Shown here one piece after another: positions 30,522-36,945 of a DNA stretch of 47,260 bases. Both the position numbers and the translations under genes were made by a program. The DNA is from a virus. Within the stretch, counting starts at the first letter, position 1, and every line of letters starts with the position of its first letter. Location of the stretch: IMG/VR virus record IMGVR_UViG_3300021354_000010, positions 1 to 47,260 of that record, one strand, 5' to 3'. A model generated the notes under the pieces. The model was given only the letters and a program-made list of their open reading frames with translations, did no database searches and had not been told where the DNA came from.

Positions 30522-30563
30522 GAGGCCCCCAGTGGTGCGCAGGTCTTCGGGATGCGTAGGGGC
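30522..30563 (-). terminator. strong GC-rich terminator after Hsp20
   Basis: GCCCC (30525-30529) pairs with GGGGC (30559-30563). TGCGCA (30536-30541) pairs with TGCGTA (30553-30558) with one G-T wobble, and the tip is C-TTCG-G as seen on the plus strand. On the minus strand the stem is followed by CTCTTTTTATTTT. Confidence 0.75.
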
Positions 30564-30573
30564 ACATGTTATA

Positions 30574-31053
30574 CTATATAGTCGAAGGATCTTCCTTCTC
30601 ATTTAATAACACAAGATTTTCCCTACCATTACCAATCAGAACTTTTCTTGGTTTGGCACTTTCAGGTATCACATTCACAAGATATACACTAAGAATACCA
30701 TCGACGAATTGTGCGTCTTTTACGACAACAGTTTCTGCCAATTTGATAGTCTTCTTAAAGTCTTTGGTGCTGATGCCTTTATGTAAGTACATATTGCCAT
30801 CAGTTTCTTTGTGAGTTCCAGTAATAACCAATACACTGTCTTCAACAGTGATATCAAGTTCTTCCTGTTTAAACCCTGCCACAGCTAATTCTACCACATA
30901 TTCATAATCACCAATTTTGATGATATTATGCGGAGGATATGACTTAGTGGGAGTTTGCGTTGATACCTTTTCAAGTTCATCCAGGATTCGCTCGATTCCT
31001 AAGAATTGGTTAGTAAAAGGTAATGTTGTATATGGTGCATATGTGTATGTCAT
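30574..31053 (-). CDS. Hsp20-family small heat-shock protein
   Basis: I chose the ATG at 31053 (MTYTYAPYTTLPFTNQFLG), which follows AAGGAAG; the frame extends 7 codons upstream. The ~159-residue protein has the IbpA-like start, an alpha-crystallin domain (about 40-130, YVVELAVAGFKQEELDITVED, shown here at its limit, then GISTKDFKKTIKLAE) and a C-terminal I-x-I/V-like tail. It binds unfolding proteins without ATP. Hsp20 genes are common in marine T4-like phages, where they may help scaffold or host protein folding. It ends just before a strong terminator. Confidence 0.88.
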   Translation of the reverse strand: MTYTYAPYTTLPFTNQFLGIERILDELEKVSTQTPTKSYPPHNIIKIGDYEYVVELAVAGFKQEELDITVEDSVLVITGTHKETDGNMYLHKGISTKDFKKTIKLAETVVVKDAQFVDGILSVYLVNVIPESAKPRKVLIGNGRENLVLLNEKEDPSTI

Positions 31054-31112
31054 TTTATTTCTTCCTTTCGGCAAGATTAATTAATAATTCTATCCTTACG
31101 GCATAGAAAGTT

Positions 31113-31144
31113 AGGTTGGTAGTTCTTTAAAGTCAACCTACCAA
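31113..31144 (-). other. alternative hairpins between 68-aa gene and Hsp20
   Basis: TTGGTAG (31116-31122) can pair with CTACCAA (31138-31144), or AGGTTG (31113-31118) with CAACCT (31134-31139). The two stems exclude each other. There is no T-tract, so this may be an mRNA processing or regulatory fold and not a terminator. The rest of 31054-31175 holds the Hsp20 ribosome site and no other gene. Confidence 0.4.
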
Positions 31145-31175
31145 TGACTTACGGACCTCGGGAGAAGGGCGTTCT

Positions 31176-31382
31176 TTATGCCTCAGGTACTTCTTTAGGT
31201 AAAGAACCATTATACTCTGATACCTGTGGGTCACCTTGAGAGCGAATCTTTTCAATAACACCGGCCACTTGTTCAAACGGTAGTTTTGCCAATGCTTGTA
31301 AAATTGAGTTTACTTCTACTACTTTCAATTCAAGTTTGATTTCTAATTCGTCAATTGGGTTTGCAGTTGCTTTTTCAGTCAT
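31176..31382 (-). CDS. small conserved phage protein (68 aa)
   Basis: It begins MTEKATANPIDELEIKLELK and contains VNSILQALAKLPFEQVAGVI, then EKIRSQGDPQVSEYNG. The N-S-I-L-x-A-L-x-K-x-PFEQV pattern recurs in a small protein beside regA in marine T4-like phages, from memory. It is probably one helical hairpin. The function is unknown. It lies 23 bp downstream of regA. Confidence 0.6.
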   Translation of the reverse strand: MTEKATANPIDELEIKLELKVVEVNSILQALAKLPFEQVAGVIEKIRSQGDPQVSEYNGSLPKEVPEA

Positions 31383-31405
31383 TATTTTATCCTATATTAA
31401 TAATA

Positions 31406-31819
31406 TTATTTAGTCTTACGACCACCAATGGTATATTTAGATTCAAGGTTCCAGTTCTTTTTGTCTTTATATGACGCAATTTTGATCTGGGACAATGAAG
31501 CTTTATTATCTGCTTGCGCAGGATTTACTATAGTAAGTAACTCCCAATCTTGGAGTAAACTTGCTATTGCATTTCTTCTTTCAATATCATTTATTGTGAT
31601 ATTGCTTTCTTTTCCATCTAAACAAAATAACTCTTTAAAATGTACAATAAAGTATTTACCTTGTTTATGTAGGATATGACAAGATTGATACAAAGTATTA
31701 TCTTTCTTCGATGCAATCCCTATTCTAGTTAGTGTTTCACATACTTTCAGAAATGCATCAGGATCTGGTAGATTCACCTCAAGCATGCTGTCATAATTCC
31801 AATCATAAAAAATATCCAT
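31406..31819 (-). CDS. regA: RegA translational repressor
   Basis: The core FLKVCETLTRIGIASKKDNT (start of a longer match) followed by LYQSCHILHKQGKYFIVHFKE and ending YTIGG closely follows T4 RegA. RegA binds ribosome sites of early phage mRNAs and blocks their translation. I chose the ATG at 31819 (MDIFYDWNYDSMLEVNL), preceded by GGTGG; the T4-equivalent start is the ATG at 31783 (MLEVNLPDPDAFLKV), so an 11-12 residue extension is uncertain. It follows gp62 by one base, as in T4. Confidence 0.92.
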   Translation of the reverse strand: MDIFYDWNYDSMLEVNLPDPDAFLKVCETLTRIGIASKKDNTLYQSCHILHKQGKYFIVHFKELFCLDGKESNITINDIERRNAIASLLQDWELLTIVNPAQADNKASLSQIKIASYKDKKNWNLESKYTIGGRKTK

Positions 31820-31820
31820 T

Positions 31821-32198
31821 TTATCTACCACCCTTATACAATTTATTTTCAATAATGGCAAGTTGATCATCGGTTAATATATCCAATGCTTGTCTTGCCT
31901 TTTCATCGGAATATTTATAATATTCCTTAACCAATAAAAAAGATTTTGGGTCTTTATCTTTTTTTGCCCATTTACCAAACCTTTTCTTTTTCGGTATAGT
32001 ATTTAGTAAATATTTAAATTGTATATCGGAATCTAGATTGTAAAATTTATTCATTTCATTCGCATACAGAATTGTATCTGGATACTGGGATAATCCTCTA
32101 TTGACCATGAATGAATTATAATCTTTTGTTGATTGTGGATCAGTGAACAAATTATCTTTAGAGAAAGATATAGCAGTTATAAAATCAAATGGGTTCAT
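31821..32198 (-). CDS. 62: clamp loader small subunit, T4 gp62-like
   Basis: The protein is 125 residues versus 187 in T4. The recognisable core is YNSFMVNRGLSQYPDTILYA and FKYLLNTIPKKKRFGKWAKK, which matches the gp62 segments around KDYSKFMVENALSQFP and RGKRYGKWAK. gp62 joins four gp44 subunits to load the gp45 clamp. Its position between gene 44 and regA is as in T4. It overlaps the membrane protein gene upstream by 14 bp. The shorter length resembles versions in marine T4-like phages. Confidence 0.88.
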   Translation of the reverse strand: MNPFDFITAISFSKDNLFTDPQSTKDYNSFMVNRGLSQYPDTILYANEMNKFYNLDSDIQFKYLLNTIPKKKRFGKWAKKDKDPKSFLLVKEYYKYSDEKARQALDILTDDQLAIIENKLYKGGR

Positions 32199-32553
32199 AA
32201 CCTTTCTCCAAACCTACTAGTTCTTTTAAATTTTCCTCATCAATAGTAAAAAATACATTTGGAAATCGTTTTCTAATATTATAATCCAATTCATCACCAT
32301 CTTTACCTTGACCTAAGAACTCTGAAGTTTCTGCATTATATCCATATAACCATCCAGCATCTTGCTCAATCACCATATGAACAGTTTTTTTTATCTCTAC
32401 ATCCTCTCCTGTCTCTGGATCAGTATAAACATAATACTCTTCATATTCCTCTTGGTCTACTCCATTTGCACGATAACAACTAATCCAACCTACAATGAAT
32501 CCAAAAATAAATGATACTATAATAAACACATAAGTCAAATAATCATCCATCAC
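32185..32553 (-). CDS. single-pass membrane protein inserted between genes 44 and 62
   Basis: The 122-residue protein has one N-terminal hydrophobic helix (about 6-25, YVFIIVSFIFGFIVGWISCY) and then an acidic soluble domain (EEYEEYYVYTDPETGEDVEI ... MVIEQDAGWLYGYN). Its topology suggests N-terminal membrane anchoring. It overlaps the gp62 gene by 14 bp and lies 8 bp after gp44, so it is made along with the clamp loader. T4 has no gene here. The role is unknown. Confidence 0.65.
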   Translation of the reverse strand: MMDDYLTYVFIIVSFIFGFIVGWISCYRANGVDQEEYEEYYVYTDPETGEDVEIKKTVHMVIEQDAGWLYGYNAETSEFLGQGKDGDELDYNIRKRFPNVFFTIDEENLKELVGLEKGYEPI

Positions 32554-32561
32554 ACAATTTC

Positions 32562-33515
32562 CTATTTAAATTTACAAGAAGACATAATTTCAACCATCGC
32601 AGACATGGTATTAATTTCCTGATCCGCAACAAATGCACTTTTATATTGATAATCACCAATGATAATAATCAACTGAGGTATACTGGATGGATCCAATACA
32701 TTCAATGCATTATCATATAAATGACGGAATAGTGAAGGTGCATCTGCATCTGAACTGGCAACCCATTTACGCACCGAACCAAAGTCCTTTTCCTTTAACC
32801 CTCTAATTAATTCTTTATAAGAGTCCGCAGATACATTGACAAAAATTCCAGAGTCAATTTTACCCGCAACAGAATATCTCTGCAATTCATTTAATACTCT
32901 CCTATAATCTGGGAAATGTTTAGTTACTAATTCGGCAACCACTTTTGGATCAAACTCTATGTTCTCTTGTTTCAAGATCTTAGTTGCACGTTTGAAGAAC
33001 TGTGATGCCATCTCTTGCTTTTCTTTAGGATCGATTTTAAATTCTATAGTCGCACATCTAGAATGTAATGGATCAATGATACGGTTCTTAAAATTACATG
33101 TGAATATAAATCTACAATTGTTACTGAATTCTTCAATATATGAACGTAACGCAGGTTGAACAGAGTCAGCATTCATATAGTCCGCTTCATCGATAATGAT
33201 AACCTTTTTAGCATCAGTTAGAGATACCGTTGAGGCAAAATCTTTTACAATTGTTCTGAGTGTATCGATCTTGCGACCTTCATCAGAACCATTTATCATT
33301 ATATAATCAGCACCAACTTCATTACATAATGCTTTTGCTATAGTAGTTTTACCTACACCAGCAGTACCAGTAAGTAACATCGTAGGTAATTCACCCTGTT
33401 TGATATAATTGCGGAATGTATCTTTTATAGATTCTGGTAAAATACACTCATCTATAGTCTGAGGTCTGTAACGCTCCACCCACAAAAATTGATTGTCCTG
33501 TGATTCAATCATCAT
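32562..33515 (-). CDS. 44: clamp loader large subunit, T4 gp44-like AAA+ ATPase
   Basis: The frame extends to 33575 but that would begin upstream of the promoter; GGAGAT precedes two adjacent ATGs at 33515 and 33512, and MIESQDNQFLWVERYRPQTI (from 33512) matches the T4 start MITVNEKEHILEQKYRPSTI. AAA+ motifs: Walker A LTGTAGVGKTTIAKAL, Walker B KVIIIDEADYMN, sensor 1 FIFTCN and the arginine finger in HSRCATIEF. It loads the gp45 clamp using ATP. About 317 residues, like T4 (319). Confidence 0.94.
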   Translation of the reverse strand: MMIESQDNQFLWVERYRPQTIDECILPESIKDTFRNYIKQGELPTMLLTGTAGVGKTTIAKALCNEVGADYIMINGSDEGRKIDTLRTIVKDFASTVSLTDAKKVIIIDEADYMNADSVQPALRSYIEEFSNNCRFIFTCNFKNRIIDPLHSRCATIEFKIDPKEKQEMASQFFKRATKILKQENIEFDPKVVAELVTKHFPDYRRVLNELQRYSVAGKIDSGIFVNVSADSYKELIRGLKEKDFGSVRKWVASSDADAPSLFRHLYDNALNVLDPSSIPQLIIIIGDYQYKSAFVADQEINTMSAMVEIMSSCKFK

Positions 33516-33554
33516 AATATCTCCATAGTAAAAATTAATTCGGGATAAACAATA

Positions 33555-33583
33555 AGTATACCCCGAATATATCAAAAAGTAAA
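33555..33583 (-). promoter_or_regulatory. early promoter for clamp-loader operon
   Basis: TTTACT (33578-33583) and TATACT (33555-33560) on the minus strand have a 17-bp spacer. It starts within 5 bp of the gp45 stop, so gene 44 can be transcribed apart from gene 45. Confidence 0.8.
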
Positions 33584-33587
33584 GCGT

Positions 33588-34241
33588 CTAGAAAGAACTA
33601 TCCGCTTCAATTGCAGAGTAATATACCAAATCACCTGAAGTAGATTCAAATCTTGCAATCTTAGAGTGGATAGTCACTTTATAATTTGCATTTAATAATT
33701 TCAGATTTTCAATCTTAATATTTGCTTTGAAGGTTTTATCAGTGGTTCCAACAACTGTTTGATAAGAATTGCTTGTGTTGTTCTTTTTATCCCCAATGTT
33801 TAATACCAACTCCGAACCATCACCAATAATAGAAAGGTCTGATGCTTTAAGTACACCCGCGGTGCGATGTATTGTATTATATAATGCATCTGATAAATCA
33901 AATGTAATATCTGCTGCAGGGAACACGATATCTTTTTTAGGTGTAACTAAGATAGACGCATCGGCGGCATAATATCTAATTCTGTTACCATTTTCTTGAA
34001 TATTAACAAACTTATCTTCAAATACTAACTCAGGATCATCAAATAACGATAAAGCTCCAAGAAATGCATTCAAATCGTAGATACCAAAATCAACTGGAAA
34101 TGTTTCTGCGACTGTAACAGTCGACGCAATAGTTTTATTTGTAGAAGTTGTTCTTAATTTATTACCAGCAGTCAATAACAAATTGCTATTGATAGACGCA
34201 TAATTTTTAAGTATGGCAATTGTGTCTTTACTTATTTTCAT
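33588..34241 (-). CDS. 45: sliding clamp, T4 gp45-like
   Basis: The 217-residue protein begins MKISKDTIAILKNYASINSN, which matches the T4 gp45 start MKLSKDTTALLKNFATINSG, and contains FGIYDLNAFLGALSLFDDPE, again as in T4. The trimeric clamp tethers gp43 to DNA and, with gp33 and gp55, activates late transcription. Length (T4 228) and position upstream of gene 44 support the call. It follows the 71-residue gene by 14 bp. Confidence 0.93.
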   Translation of the reverse strand: MKISKDTIAILKNYASINSNLLLTAGNKLRTTSTNKTIASTVTVAETFPVDFGIYDLNAFLGALSLFDDPELVFEDKFVNIQENGNRIRYYAADASILVTPKKDIVFPAADITFDLSDALYNTIHRTAGVLKASDLSIIGDGSELVLNIGDKKNNTSNSYQTVVGTTDKTFKANIKIENLKLLNANYKVTIHSKIARFESTSGDLVYYSAIEADSSF

Positions 34242-34255
34242 AATGTCTCCATTGT

Positions 34256-34471
34256 TTATAGTTTAATGTTGTTGTTTAACTCAATCAATTCAAGTTTTCT
34301 TTGAATAATTACTTCTAGGTAGTTAGATAAATCCATCGCTTCTTCTTGCGCATGGATTAACCAATCTAATTCGTTTAAGTCAGTTCTTTCAAGTGTAACC
34401 CCGTATTTTTGCAAACCAAATTCTGCTCTTTTTTGTATTTTCTCGCACACCGCATCTTCATATTTACTCAT
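34256..34471 (-). CDS. small hypothetical protein (71 aa)
   Basis: I chose the ATG at 34471 (MSKYEDAVCEKIQKRAEFG), preceded by GGAGATATT. The pattern C-E-K-I-Q-x-RAEFGLQKYG followed by DWLIHAQEEAMDLSNYLEV resembles a short phage helix-rich family close to MazG-like / dATP-dUTP pyrophosphohydrolase segments, with an E-E-x-x-D motif. An enzymatic role is only suggested. It is first in the operon leading to gene 45. Confidence 0.6.
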   Translation of the reverse strand: MSKYEDAVCEKIQKRAEFGLQKYGVTLERTDLNELDWLIHAQEEAMDLSNYLEVIIQRKLELIELNNNIKL

Positions 34472-34492
34472 AATATCTCCAACCAAATAATC

Positions 34493-34521
34493 ATTATACT
34501 ACACATTTTGAAAAAAGTAAA
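34493..34521 (-). promoter_or_regulatory. early promoter for gene 45 operon
   Basis: TTTACT (34516-34521) and TATAAT (34493-34498) on the minus strand have a 17-bp spacer. Confidence 0.8.
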
Positions 34522-34545
34522 CTAAATAAGCATCTTCTTTAGTCA

Positions 34546-34866
34546 TTATTGTAACCATTCAATATTTACTGTTTGTTCTTCACCAATCCAATTAACAAAA
34601 TAATCTGCCTCTTCTATTCTTTCATAATCTCTTGGATAATATGTGTGAATAAGAACACTTTCATCACGGAATTTTAATAAAGCATTTCTAAATTTCAAGA
34701 ATTCTTTCTTGGGTTTGATTCGGTATTTTACTTCAGGTTGCCAATTTAAATCTCTGTCAGCAATATCTCTCCACCTACTATCAGTAAATGTATCGCCAAC
34801 TTGAAAAACTTGAATTTCTGCACCATCTGCCCATGCTTTAATTAACTCACAATGTTTATGTTTCAT
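34546..34866 (-). CDS. small phage protein (106 aa), paralogue of 35392-35694
   Basis: I chose the ATG at 34866, giving MKHKHCELIKAWADGAEIQV. This N terminus and the W-x-x-x-x-x-YRIKPK motif are shared with the gene at 35392-35694. The family (KHKHxxLIKAWADGAEI ... YRIKP) is widespread in phages and has no assigned function. The stop of the upstream zinc-binding gene lies 1 bp away, so translation is coupled. Confidence 0.65.
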   Translation of the reverse strand: MKHKHCELIKAWADGAEIQVFQVGDTFTDSRWRDIADRDLNWQPEVKYRIKPKKEFLKFRNALLKFRDESVLIHTYYPRDYERIEEADYFVNWIGEEQTVNIEWLQ

Positions 34867-34867
34867 C

Positions 34868-35086
34868 TTAAACCTCCAATTCATCATCAAACCAAACCTT
34901 GCCACATTCTTGACATTCATATCTTTTTATATAACCATCATCAGTAGGATCAAAGTTTCCTGTACTACCAATTTGGCGTGTTGAAAAATTAGTATGATTA
35001 CATTCATCTCTAAGATACATCAATTCTGAATATAATTGTTCTATATTTTCTTGTATTTCTTTTACTTTCTCTTTAATTGAGGTCAT
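34868..35086 (-). CDS. small protein with coiled coil and zinc ribbon (72 aa)
   Basis: I chose the ATG at 35086 (MTSIKEKVKEIQENIEQLYS). A charged helix of about 30 residues is followed by RDECNHTNFSTRQ and RYECQECGKVWFDD, so C-x-H and CxxC could bind zinc. The end is acidic. A related gene with a different layout follows upstream. The function is unknown. Confidence 0.6.
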   Translation of the reverse strand: MTSIKEKVKEIQENIEQLYSELMYLRDECNHTNFSTRQIGSTGNFDPTDDGYIKRYECQECGKVWFDDELEV

Positions 35087-35090
35087 TCTA

Positions 35091-35354
35091 TTACCTACCA
35101 GCATCTCTAATATCCTGTTTTGGTTTGTCTAACCATGCTAAGAATTCTTTGGTGCAATCTAAACATAACCAAATATCCTCACCTCTGTGATTAGTACCAC
35201 CAGCATTCCCACACATATCTCTAGAACCAGTAGAGCCTTTGTATGTTAAAGATGTTTCGCCCCATTCTCTGCTAGAATTTGAATAACGTGTATCTTTTTC
35301 AGAGCCACATCGGTCGCACGAAACGGTTTCAACAGTTACCTTAGATATTCCCAT
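35091..35354 (-). CDS. small zinc-binding protein (87 aa)
   Basis: It begins MGISKVTVETVSCDRCGSEK and ends with DIWLCLDCTKEFLAWLDKPK. The CxxC pairs near residues 13-16 and 64-67 suggest one zinc site around a Gly/Ser/Thr-rich loop (GETSLTYKGSTGSRDMCGNA). It lies 4 bp before the next small zinc protein. The function is unknown. A further 11-codon frame with a good start (35355-35390) precedes it and may only couple translation. Confidence 0.6.
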   Translation of the reverse strand: MGISKVTVETVSCDRCGSEKDTRYSNSSREWGETSLTYKGSTGSRDMCGNAGGTNHRGEDIWLCLDCTKEFLAWLDKPKQDIRDAGR

Positions 35355-35391
35355 TACTCAACTTTACCTTTATTATAATTACTATCCATTG

Positions 35392-35694
35392 TTATAAACA
35401 TCCTATATTAACGGTTTGCTCATCAGTAAGCCACATTACAAATTCTTCAAATTGTTCTGCAATGATATATGCTTCTGATTTATATGTAACTGTATAAAAT
35501 TCACCATCTGGGAATTTAAACAATGCAACTTTATATTTTAAAAATTCTTCCTTTGGTTTTATTCGGTATTCTGTATCCTCATTCCATTGAGGACTAGGTG
35601 CTTTAAACCATTGTTGACATCCAGTGTGAAAATACTCAATTTCTGCACCATCTGCCCACGCTTTTATTATATCACAATGTTTATGTTTCATCAC
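35392..35694 (-). CDS. small phage protein (100 aa), paralogue of 34546-34866
   Basis: It begins MMKHKHCDIIKAWADGAEIE and keeps WFKAPSPQWNEDTEYRIKPK and a final DEQTVNI, as in the nearby paralogue. The two copies are about 0.5 kb apart with two zinc-protein genes between. The middle and end have diverged strongly. The function of the family is not known. Confidence 0.65.
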   Translation of the reverse strand: MMKHKHCDIIKAWADGAEIEYFHTGCQQWFKAPSPQWNEDTEYRIKPKEEFLKYKVALFKFPDGEFYTVTYKSEAYIIAEQFEEFVMWLTDEQTVNIGCL

Positions 35695-35701
35695 TTAACT
35701 C

Positions 35702-36820
35702 CTAGAATGGGATTTCGTCAAGAGGAGAAGTTGCAGATACAAATGGTTCAGGTTCAGGTTCTGCCATTTTATCCATTAAATCAACAAATGCTGCTTTTGT
35801 TTGAGCATCAAATCTATTAAGACATAGATTGACCGCTTTTGCTTTATTACCAAAGATAGCAAAGGCTCTAATGATGTGAACCATACGACGAGTAGTGATT
35901 AATTCATCTACACCACCATCGTCATATGTTTTACGGATAGCATCTGCCCATCTTACTAATAAATCAGCAAATTCTTCATCAACACAGTTAAATTGTTGCA
36001 TTAGATTCTTAACAATTTTTAACTCAACATTTGCAGAAGGATATTCTTGTTCAAATGTAACTGCAAATCTTTCCAAGAATGCTTCGTTTAATACATTTGT
36101 ACCGATGTATCGACCATCATCAGAACCTTTACCTTTGGTATTGGCAGTCGCGATGATATTGAAACCATCGGCAGGAATGATCATTTCGTTTTTCAATTTG
36201 AAGTAATATGGTTTACCTTCAAGAATAGGTTGCAAACAAAGCAGAGTGTTTGCAGAACCCGCATCAATTTCGTCTAATAACAAAGTAGTACCACTTCTCA
36301 TTGCAAGAAGAATTGGACCTTCAACAATTTCAATATTACCTTCTTGAAGGGTTTTAGAACCAATCAACTGATCTTCGTCAGTCATCATGTTGAGGTTTAC
36401 GCGGATAAGTGGTTTTTTGTGTTTAGCACAAATTTGTTCCACCATAGTAGATTTACCGTTACCAGTTGGACCGTAAATATACGAAGGATAAAAAATGCCA
36501 GATTTGATGATAGATTCTAAATCTTTGAAGTTACCGAATGGTACAAAGTTAGGATCTTTCTCTGGCACGAGGGATGTTCCACCTTTAGGAATGGAAACTG
36601 GTTTCATTTCTGTAACCTCACGGAAATCTTGTTTATTTGCATTGAATGCATAAACACCTCTTGAAATTCTATTTGACATCAAAAATACTGGGAATGCACA
36701 TTTCAGGGTTTGCTTTACTGCAATGATTTGTTTTTTGGTAACGGTGCCAGTAGAAGCAACTTCTGGGAACATGTCAACTAATTTTGATTGAACTGTTTCG
36801 ATGTATTTTTGATCACTCAT
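35702..36820 (-). CDS. MoxR/CobS-like AAA+ ATPase
   Basis: The 372-residue protein has Walker A YGPTGNGKSTMVEQI near residue 115, Walker B TTLLLDEIDAGS near 165-175, and NIIATANTKGKGS as sensor 1. The fold belongs to the MoxR/CbbQ/CobS branch, which usually works with a VWA-domain partner to remodel a target protein. In marine T4-like phages such genes are often named cobS, but no cobalamin pathway is visible here. The VWA partner is the next gene upstream (36946-39072). It has its own early promoter (36867-36895). Confidence 0.82.
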   Translation of the reverse strand: MSDQKYIETVQSKLVDMFPEVASTGTVTKKQIIAVKQTLKCAFPVFLMSNRISRGVYAFNANKQDFREVTEMKPVSIPKGGTSLVPEKDPNFVPFGNFKDLESIIKSGIFYPSYIYGPTGNGKSTMVEQICAKHKKPLIRVNLNMMTDEDQLIGSKTLQEGNIEIVEGPILLAMRSGTTLLLDEIDAGSANTLLCLQPILEGKPYYFKLKNEMIIPADGFNIIATANTKGKGSDDGRYIGTNVLNEAFLERFAVTFEQEYPSANVELKIVKNLMQQFNCVDEEFADLLVRWADAIRKTYDDGGVDELITTRRMVHIIRAFAIFGNKAKAVNLCLNRFDAQTKAAFVDLMDKMAEPEPEPFVSATSPLDEIPF

Positions 36821-36866
36821 TTTGTAACTCCATAATATAATAAAAATTTTTCTAACTTATGAACTT

Positions 36867-36895
36867 AGTATACCTAAAGTTCTCATAAAAGTAAA
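36867..36895 (-). promoter_or_regulatory. early promoter for MoxR-like ATPase
   Basis: TTTACT (36890-36895) and TATACT (36867-36872) on the minus strand have a 17-bp spacer. A weak match to the shared upstream motif (GTAAATAAACT) starts at 36916, again 20 bp away. Confidence 0.75.
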
Positions 36896-36945
36896 GCTAT
36901 ATTTTAACTATTTTTGTAAATAAACTAATTCCAAATAATAAATAA

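Noticed and set aside
35355-35390. 11-codon frame MDSNYNKGKVE upstream of the 87-aa zinc gene
   Set aside because: It is too short to call; its stop overlaps the next start, so it may be only a leader for coupling.
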